From Plantago elongata (lineage: Eukaryota; Streptophyta; Magnoliopsida; Lamiales; Plantaginaceae): DNA of 41,229 nt. The translations under genes were made by a program, and so were the position numbers. The notes beneath the pieces are model-generated. The model made no database searches. It saw nothing but the letters and a program-made list of their open reading frames with translations, and was not told where the DNA came from. Shown here piece after piece: positions 33,801 to 41,229 of the stretch. How positions within the stretch are numbered: position 1 is the stretch's first letter; each line of letters starts with the position of its first letter. Location of the stretch: contig JAYMSP010000794.1 of the NCBI GenBank assembly GCA_036897095.1, forward strand, positions 1 through 41,229, given 5' to 3'.

Positions 33801-34649
33801 AAGTCCATTATAGTGAACACAATGTCGCCTACACTCAATGTGAAAGCAAACATATGGGAGATGGCCCATCTCCGACTTTTTAAGACAAAAGCCGCCATCA
33901 TTCTAAAAAAGGAATGGAGAGGAAGAGGCGGCAAACATTTGTACACTCTTGGCAATTTATCGCCCAAAAGTTGCACTGACCAAGTAGCGTATAAGGCTAA
34001 GAACCTCAATGCTCTGGGGATACGTGGTAAGTTAGCCAAGCTTCTCGGTTCTGACTTTCTAGAGAAACTTGACTGCCTACACAAGTTAAGACTAGTGAAT
34101 GATGCCTACCCAGAAATGCATTCTAAGAATAAGCCGCTGCCGAGGCTTCCTCCATCTAACAGGTTCCCACCAAATCTTAAAGTTTTGGTATTGTCAGCTA
34201 CTTTCTTGAGTTGGGAACATATGTCCACCATCGGAGACCTTCACGAGCTCATGGTGTTGAAATTAAAAAACAATGCATTCATGGGAGATTGTTGGAGCAC
34301 TGCACGTGGTGGTTTTCGCAAGCTTAAAGCATTGAACATCAAGCACACAAATCTAAGGAGATGGGTGGCCTCGAACAATTGTTTTCCTAGCCTAGGACTG
34401 CTTGTGCTTAAACACTGCAAGAACCTCGAAGGAGTTCCAGACCAGGTAGTGGGTGACAGACTTGCGAAGTTGGTTTTGATAAGTGTCAGCAGGGCTGTGA
34501 TTTCTTCAGCCAAGGAGATGGAGAATGCTAGACGTGACAGGGGAGCGCGCCAGCTGAGACTCGTGATCGATGAAGATGAAGACAAAACATATGGTCGGAT
34601 ATTTTCAGTCGAATACTCATCTTCTGCTCAACACCAGTTAGGATTTTAA
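30806..34649 (+). CDS. CC-NB-ARC-LRR disease-resistance protein (NLR), two exons
   Basis: NLRs are intracellular immune receptors that bind nucleotide through NB-ARC and detect pathogen effectors. Exon 1 is 30,806-31,285 (160 codons, phase 0, AAG/GTAC) and exon 2 is 32,382-34,649 (acceptor GGACAG), giving 915 residues. Residues 1-160 are a helical Rx-N-like coiled coil; the EDVID position reads VDDIGNI. NB-ARC motifs in order are P-loop GMPGVGKTT (194-202), kinase-2 FLIVFDNV (269-276), RNBS-B VLVTSS (298-303), GLPR (359-362), RNBS-D CFLYLGMLPGD and LIQLWIAEGLI (427-455), and LHN at 496-498 where MHD is usual. After CRRLCIHSSVSEFF come irregular leucine-rich repeats (about 560-890). The second acidic residue of kinase-2 is Asn and MHD is altered, so nucleotide control may be unusual. 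The start is ATG in aacaATGG; an upstream GTG in frame is ignored. The frame is intact. It is divergent to DUF247. Confidence 0.92.
31547..32126. mobile_element. Foldback-type element in the NLR intron
   Basis: About 180-190 bp at each end are imperfect inverted copies. The left end begins gaaaaaatactcaatttgat and the right end finishes caaatggagtattttttc. Further inward, ccagttataa/ttataactgg-type and caccatcctaattcac/tggtgaattaggagg blocks pair. The total is about 580 bp, with no coding capacity and no clear target duplication. It lies wholly inside intron 1 of the NLR gene. Confidence 0.7.
31745..31807. repeat. Perfect 22-bp inverted repeat with 19-base loop
   Basis: Bases 31,745-31,766 (atattttctcaagctagc...) and 31,786-31,807 (...gctagcttgagaaaatat) are exact reverse complements. 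Pairing extends past a two-base mismatch into gttt/aaac. A transcript of the NLR intron would fold here into a microRNA-like stem. It sits in the middle of the foldback element. Confidence 0.9.
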
Positions 34650-34675
34650 GTCTTGTGAGAGTTTATCAAGCTCTT

Positions 34676-34681
34676 AATAAA
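34676..34681 (+). terminator. NLR polyadenylation signal
   Basis: AATAAA lies 27 bases after the NLR stop codon. It is close, but plausible as a poly-A signal. Confidence 0.45.
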
Positions 34682-34699
34682 GAGACTAGGGGAGAAACG

Positions 34700-36640
34700 A
34701 ACAAGAAAGTAAGCTTTAAGCCTTGAAATTATGATTGAAATAGATGAAACTAAATGCATGTATCGGGCCTATCGGCTCGGTCTTAAATTTACAAAAGATG
34801 GAGTAAAGTGTACAACTTACTAAAAGTCAGTTCTAAATATTGGTAGTTATTGTATTAATCTTGAATCATACAAAGAGGATAAGTTGCATGGGGATGTCTA
34901 ATAACATTAATGTCGCATTATACTACTTTAAATACTATGGTAAAAATTATTTAATCAATTTAAGAATAAATTTCAACCATTATTTTTTTATTAATGTAAC
35001 ATGGTGTCACACTGTTACATAATAACATAATACGACGTTGCATAATAATTAAAAATATTATACAGTTAATTATTTACACACACCCTTATCGTTTAAATTT
35101 AATAAAATATACCTAAAATACTTCAAAATCACCCTCACATAAATTAAAAATATAAAAAAACACCCAATTATTATTTTTTTTAAATTAAAAAATAAAATGT
35201 TTGGAGCTCTGGTGAAGTGACGGAGCTCCGGTCATCTTTGCTCGGGATGTGATGGGAGCTCCGGCAATCCGGTCACCGAATACATCTTCATATCACTCGT
35301 GGAAGCTTAAATTGTAGCTTTCCATGGACGCAAACTAGCGGTCCATGGAGGACTCCGTTTTCTTCCATGAAAAGGTCGAATTTGAGCTTCTATGGAAGCT
35401 CAACATGATTATAAAATATTAGCTCTGAATTTTTATTGTGTTTTCTGGATGGAGCTTGATTGCTATTATATGATTCTAAGCTTAGCTTGGATTAGAAACA
35501 GATTAAATTGAGTTTGAAAACCTCATGAAATTCGCAGGAACCTAAATGAAGATTTGTAGAAATTAAAAGGACTGTTATATGAGAATTTGGGTTTGGCAAG
35601 GTTGATTATAATTTGAGTGATAAATCAACAAGGATATGTACCGGACAAAACTTTGAGATGTAAACGATTCATGGGTCATGTCCCAATGGCAGCGTGCTTG
35701 GATGAAATGCTTCGAGGTCTGCGGTTTAATTCTAACGGAGCCTTCTTTTATATTGTTCTTTTGACTTCTAGCTAGCATACTTTCTTATTCAATTTTTCTA
35801 AATTTCGTGCTGAGTATATTCTTTATTATTTTAGAGTGAATTTAGGAGGACCACTCGAGAAAAATACTTTAAAATTAACTTACAATAATTATAAAACAAC
35901 CTCAAACAAAATAAGTTTGTAAAACCCGACCCCACCCAACAAAGACTATATATATGTGCCCATTTAGATATACTCCTATTATATACACAATTCGTATATG
36001 GGTAACCATTAGTGTAACAATTACACCCAAATTCAAAAAGTTGATTTTTTTTGTTGATCAATTTTAATTTAAATACAAACCAAGCAGGCATTAGTTATTT
36101 TCTAACATGTTATACACACACTTTCATATGTGTATACTTACTTATATATTATATATAATTATATATTTTTATTTTCAATAATAATTGTTTGGCACTTTTC
36201 ATTTATAAATGTTGAGAATATCCATTCTTTTAAAGTTAAACAAGATTTTCAGAATTAATTTAAAGATGGTAAGAAACTCGCCATAATTCTTTTTATATTT
36301 ATTTATTTTAATCTCAATTTTACATAATTATACATACAAAAAATTTAAATGTTTTATTATTAAATTTCATCCATATACTTAATTCTCTACATGTACTATA
36401 ATTTTATCCTTTCAACATTACATGTTCTAAATTTTTCGTTCAAAATTTAAATTATAGTTTATCACTCTTTATTTTTACTTTATCTCTATAAATATATTAT
36501 AATTTATCCAAATTAATTATTTAATATATAACAAAATGTAATTATATAATAGTATTTGAAAATCTTGTTAGTATAGCATTTACTTCATTAAATACTAAAT
36601 ATAAGATAAATATTATTTTAAAATATTATATCTGAAATAA
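34700..36640. other. Gene-free AT-rich region
   Basis: No gene was recognised. The string ttgaatcatacaaagaggataag at about 34,860 nearly repeats sequence at about 28,619-28,642 (one base different over the core). A GC-richer island at 35,203-35,285 has several ggagctc/ggagctcc palindromes like those in the element near 12.5 kb. The rest is low-complexity AT sequence. Confidence 0.45.
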
Positions 36641-37380
36641 AGGGACAAAAATGAGATGTTCAGCTTTTAAACCGTTAAAAGTTAAATTCGTGGACTTATA
36701 TGTAATTAGGTTTGTTCTAATGGGACTCATATGTTATTGTTGCATTAACGGGTACCTATCTATAATTAGAAAATTTAATAAGAGGTGTAGATGTAATTCG
36801 CCATTAATCTCATATTATCACAACCCACCAAACCAAGGGCTAGAATCCAAGAGAATCTTCTTCATTAATACCAAAACCCTAGAAAATGAGCTGAAAAATT
36901 TTCTCTCTACGTTTTGTCTCTCTGATGTGAAAAGTTCTCTCCTCCTGCCCGTAAATAAACAACCACAACACATCATCCATCGCCGAAAAATCGCGACACA
37001 TCGCCAGAAACCTCAATTCAGCTTTGATAATAACGTGGTTCCTATGTTTTTCAGATTGAAAACATCTCAAGAATATCTTAGAAGGTCGAACACAGATCTA
37101 AAACATCAACCTCATAGAAAAATCACTGTGAGCTCGCAAAACCTCACAGTTCTCGATGAATTTCAACTCGACAAACAGTTATAAGCTTAAAAAATCCTAT
37201 GTCTCGATAATTCAACATTGTTCGATGATGTTTGTAGCTCGACCTGTTAAGATTCATGTTATTCTATGTGTTTTGAGTTCGATCTACACTTATTTCATGT
37301 GTTCTCTGTGAATAGATGGCAGAATCAGGTTCAAATAACTACAATGCTGAAGATGATGTGATGTATGAAACTGGTAATGA
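36641..37380 (+). mobile_element. Probable 5' end of a DNA transposon, coding part lost
   Basis: The segment at 36,690-36,770 is homologous (inverted) to the left end of the element at 12,165. It is followed by a leader-like region with teloboxes and CT-rich runs, then a splice acceptor (GTGAATAG) directly before ATG at 37,316. A short frame follows, MAESGSNNYNAEDDVMYE, ending at a possible donor (CTG/GTAATG, about 37,373). The acidic start is reminiscent of FAR1/MULE transposase N-termini, which is weak evidence. No transposase domain follows. Confidence 0.35.
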
Positions 37381-37459
37381 TTCGTACTATTTACGTAATG
37401 TTAGTTGAATACATGCATAATGTTTTCTACGTGATGGTGCATGGAATGTAACAAAGAGT

Positions 37460-37620
37460 AACTCTATCATTTTGTGTGATATATTATACATGTGATGATC
37501 TATGTGATTATGATAATATTTCTTTGAGTTTCATATACTGTTAGTAAAAATGTAAGAGAAACCCTATCAATTTGTGTGATATATTATACATGATGTGATG
37601 TTCTCTGTAATTATGATAAT
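37460..37620. repeat. Direct repeat, about 60 bp at 100-bp spacing
   Basis: Two copies, at about 37,460-37,517 and 37,560-37,620, share tttgtgtgatatattatacatg and gattatgataat/aattatgataat. They differ by small changes. Confidence 0.75.
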
Positions 37621-37752
37621 GTTGCTAATGTAGTAGGTACTATTTGCAGTGACACTGTTAATGGTCACCAATCACTCTTAAAATGACACTTCAAAGTGTT
37701 GGTTTAAAGAACTAATGTGACCTTGGAAAAAATGTCATTGTGCAATACTTAA

Positions 37753-38249
37753 GACTACTCACAATGGATCATTCGTATGGTCATGGACTATGACCACTCT
37801 GACAACCACTGTGGGGTAAAATCATATTCAATGGGTCATAGCGATGACAATGACTAGTGTTTTTTTTAACATGTTTAACATATTCTAAATATGTTTAGAA
37901 GTTGAAATTAATCAAATCGCATCTTTAAAATTAGTTTTAAAATTTATTTTATTAAGGTTTAAATACGTGTTTAAAAGTCGTAAAATTAAAATAATTGAAA
38001 TATAGTCAAGAGTGGTCTCTATTTTGTAGAGAACGAAAATTCATAAAAATCGATATAATTTTTATATTATATATTTAATAATCTATAAATAAAAAATATA
38101 AAATATAAATAAAGTGAGCCAGACCTAAAAATTCAATGGCCATTGAAACGGCTGATTCTTGCTTCTCGCCGTTCAAATGGCCGGTTGGAGCCCCTTTAGC
38201 CGACCGTCAGAAACGGCGAGCCCAATAACCATTTTCATTGTGAGTTGTC
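37753..38249. mobile_element. PIF/Harbinger-type MITE
   Basis: This 497-bp element is flanked by perfect TAA duplications (37,750-37,752 and 38,250-38,252). It starts GACTACTCACAATGG and ends CATTGTGAGTTGTC, inverted repeats with one mismatch over 14 bases. The 3-bp TWA duplication is diagnostic of PIF/Harbinger. There is no coding capacity. Interior sequence tagtcaagagtggtctct and the AT-rich part match, in inverse orientation, the MITE in GLR intron 1. Confidence 0.85.
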
Positions 38250-38387
38250 TAACACTATATAATTAACCACTTTTTAAAGTAACACTTCACGTAACATGTC
38301 ATTGAAATCTAATATGTGACTCAAAATAAATAATAATCTATGATATCTATTATAGTCATTAAATTCCATGTTTGTTGTAGTGTGGCT
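38250..38387. mobile_element. Possible CACTA-type transposon end
   Basis: Read on the minus strand, sequence from about 38,385 starts CACTACAACAAACATGGA, resembling En/Spm (CACTA) termini. It is followed by short sub-terminal motifs (gtcattg, acatgttacgtgaagtg). The opposite end was not found, and the MITE at 37,753 would be nested inside it. Confidence 0.3.
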
Positions 38388-39360
38388 TATTATTGGAACC
38401 TTTAGTGTGTGTAATTAGCAAATTAATTCCCTTAGTGCATCATCATGGATTATTTCAATTTTCAATGATGCTAGATACACTAGCTAGCTGGTTCTTATTA
38501 AAGCCGAAATTTGTATTTAAGATGTTCACCAATCTTCTTGTTGGACTATAGTGTATATCAATTTTAGCTCAAAATTAAGTTTTTATGTCATATCGAATAT
38601 TTACTTAATATTCAAGTGAAGAAGTCAGTGCAAAGATACCACAACAAACGAACATACCATGTCCACTAACCAGGGGATGGTAAGGGTAGGACAAGTGCCC
38701 TAGTCCCTACCCATTTAATAAAAATATAAAATTATAGTGTATTTTGAATTATAATTTTCCATATTGCACTACTCTTATTATGACATATGTTTGTTTTTCT
38801 TTGTATTTACACACATATATATGATATATTATTGGAGATAATTATCATTTTTTTTATCTTTGCATTAATTAGAATAAAAAAAATCTACAATTTGAGTGTT
38901 ATAATAGTTATCATGGCTTAATGGTTTCCACTTATTTTAAGTTAATAAACTCATTTGATCTAACACATTTATGATGATCTACTTTGTCTCTTTACAATTT
39001 CCTATAGTAAATTATGCATTGTCATGACTCATGAGAGCTACACAGATCTAGCTAGCTATTTATTAATATTGATGCATCAACTTCCTAGTAACGATAAGTT
39101 GTAATTTATATGTAAAGTTATTATTGTTATTGATGTAGTAACTTTCTTTTTTAGTAATGTATGAAGTTCTGTGGAATGGATAAAAATGGAAATGTATGAA
39201 GTTCTCCGGGACGGAGGGAATACTGTTTTACATAAAAACTGCAAATTCACAAATCAATTAATATTTATATTATCAGCTATCAGCTACCACTCATCTTATG
39301 TTGTTAAAAAAGATTCGCAAATCATAGAAATCATAATTTGGGCGGACCAAACGAAACTAA
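38388..39360. other. Gene-free AT-rich region
   Basis: No gene was seen. A 15-base string (aatgtatgaagttct) is repeated near 39,157 and 39,191, and gggacggagggaata at about 39,209 is a Stowaway-type MITE terminus. Confidence 0.45.
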
Positions 39361-39371
39361 GCCGAAATACC

Positions 39372-39571
39372 TTGGGCCACCTTGACAAGTTCGAACCAAG
39401 CCCAATTGTGCACTTATTTTTGCTACCTTGAGAAGATAATTTGGCCCAAACAAGCCCAATTAGAAGATGAAAGTGAAACCCTCACAGTACTTTATTGCTC
39501 CTCTCTTTCCCGTTTCAATTTTTCGTTCTCTCAAAAAGTTCAGTTCCTCAAGCAGATTTCTTCTCTTCCAG
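39372..39571 (+). promoter_or_regulatory. Housekeeping-type promoter and non-coding first exon
   Basis: Four TGGGCY-type site II elements (TTGGGCC at 39,372; AGCCCAAT at 39,399 and 39,453; TTGGCCCAAA at 39,441) are followed by a telobox AAACCCT at 39,476-39,482. A CT-rich leader then ends at a strong donor, TCTTCCAG/GTATCG (39,571/39,572). This combination is typical of plant ribosomal, mitochondrial and other growth-related genes. The exon has no convincing start codon, so the gene should continue downstream on the plus strand. Confidence 0.6.
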
Positions 39572-41229
39572 GTATCGATCTATTTCTCCAGTTTTTCTTC
39601 TTGTTGATTTACTTTTTTTTTCAATTTTGTTCATATAGTTGTGTGTCATCGCTAACTATTGGACTTGATTCAGCTTTTTCATGATTCTAGCTTGCTTGTT
39701 ATAATTTGAATAGTGATTATCGAGCATTTGAGCAGCTTGTTTGAGTGATACCTGTACAAATCTGCAAGTTAATTTAGTAATATGTGAACCTTAATTAGAA
39801 GATTCAGCTTCGTTTCCAATTTAAACTAAATCTGAAGCTTATTGCTCAAGTTTTGGTCATTTTAGCAACCTTATGTTCTAAGTAGCAGTGTACTGTAAAG
39901 GATAATTTAGAGGTATTATTTTGATTATCAGCACTGTTTTGAGTGAGAACTGTAGAAATGGATTTTACAAATCTAGTTATATGTGAAGTGCAATTAGAGG
40001 ATTCAGCTTCACTTGGTAATATAAGAAACGTTTGCAGCTTATTAGTTATTACTCAAGTTCCATTCTCCAGATCTTCTTTTGCAAACACGTTATAACTTTC
40101 GGTAGAAAAATGCTGCGGCTGTTGAATGACTTGAATCTTGTTCTATTGACCACAGAAATGTATGTGGCGGTGGTGTTAGTATTTAGTGCAGTATGCTTGC
40201 AGATGTATCTGCTTGCGTGAAGGTATTTTGTTGAGATTTTTAAGGCGTGGAGAGTAGAAAAGAAAGAGTTCTAGGAATATACTTTACTAGTACTATAAAT
40301 TTGAAGACGTATATTGAAACTTGATATTTGTTTTATTATTTGTCAGGTTCTATATTGGTCAACTATTAGTCTTTGCCCAGTTCTCCTTCTACTTGACTTA
40401 TACAGCATGCTTTTGCAACCTTACATCCATAATAAGTGTGTGCACAGAACACATGAAAAAGAATGATTAGTATATTATTTAATTTTCTATAGAAGCATCC
40501 TCCAGTTTTTGTCTTGTGTATGGAGCACTGATCAGTAATTCAGAATGCATTTTACCTGGATCCTCTAAAATGTTAATGTACAATATGAAGATCTATGAAG
40601 AATTTCATATGAATTTTTCTTTGCATCTAAAATTCAGCAGTAGCTACTACAATTTTGTATACATATCCAAATACTGATTACTCATTTAGAATGCATATTT
40701 ACAATGCAAATCACACTTTTTATTAATTATAAAACTAATTACTTATTTAGACTACTAAAAAATAATTAACACATTAATATATTGAATGCAACACCCATAA
40801 AACTGGTTTAGGTTGCTATTCCAGAGTAAGCAAACTAGGATGAAAGCGTTTGTTGTTTGCATACAGTAATACCAAATCGGAAGTCAAAGGTGTTCTTGTT
40901 TTGTTCGATCTCCCCTTATTCTGTCAATTTCCTATTTGATAGTGAGTTGTTAATTTGATGTCACAGATGAAATTAGAATGCTGGTTGTTTGCATTGAGCA
41001 TTTTCCTGTGGCCATTTTCTAAAGTCAGTGTGAGGTTCTATGTGTTACCTGTCGAATACGTTTAGGAGATGTTAATTGATTAGCAAGGACGTAACTAGAA
41101 TGCCATGCTCTGTTCTGTTGGTATCTTTGGAAGTCTGCTTATTGTAGTATGGTGGATATTGGCTTACTTGCGTATTCGATGTTCAGAAAGAATTTATGCT
41201 TGTGCAAAATTTATTATCCCAATGAACGA
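39572..41229 (+). other. Presumed first intron(s) of a gene running off the window
   Basis: About 1.66 kb of T-rich sequence consistent with intron. A possible small exon at 40,156-40,222 (between CACAG and GTATTT) would hold a 20-codon frame starting at 40,158, MYVAVVLVFSAVCLQMYLLA, then stop. I do not recognise it. No coding exon of a known family appears before the window ends. Confidence 0.4.

Noticed and set aside
36651..37184. 177-codon plus-strand frame
   Set aside because: It spans a leader-like region with teloboxes and has no domain; it probably reads through transposon leader sequence.

Overview
The window is plant nuclear DNA, almost certainly from a eudicot. Genes have GT-AG introns, intergenic DNA is AT-rich and full of degraded transposable elements, and the gene set is plant-specific: a glutamate receptor-like channel, a DUF247 protein, a CC-type NLR resistance protein, and an Sm protein with a long 5' leader intron. 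The NLR resembles the R1/Rx-like group that is common in asterids, so an asterid is my best guess, but the sequence does not settle the species.

Layout. 1-4.9 kb is gene-free and holds a LINE remnant (about 1.26-2.01 kb). 4.96-7.2 kb is the snRNP core gene SmD2 on the minus strand, with a non-coding first exon. 8.2-11.9 kb is a decayed LTR-retrotransposon-like unit containing a 78-bp tandem array that is split by an F-box pseudogene. 12.17-12.87 kb is a non-autonomous DNA transposon-like element. 13.56-22.12 kb is an intact five-exon glutamate receptor-like gene (877 codons by my splicing) whose 5.4-kb first intron has collected MITEs and other repeats. 23.6-28.4 kb is a second GLR copy in the same orientation, broken by stops, frameshifts and a 930-bp insertion flanked by a 10-bp direct repeat. 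28.71-30.20 kb is a DUF247 gene (minus), divergent from an NLR gene at 30.81-34.65 kb (plus, two exons). 34.7-39.3 kb is a transposon graveyard with a clear PIF/Harbinger-type MITE. From about 39.37 kb a housekeeping-type promoter and non-coding first exon begin a gene whose coding part I cannot identify here.

How the genes relate. SmD2 is a constitutive splicing gene with no obvious link to its neighbours. The GLR pair looks like a tandem duplication in which one copy died. The surviving copy has an unusual pore and gate region, while the dead copy keeps the family's usual gate motif. The DUF247 and NLR genes share one roughly 600-bp upstream region. All exon joins were worked out by hand from reading frame and splice sites; no alignment, expression or database search was possible.
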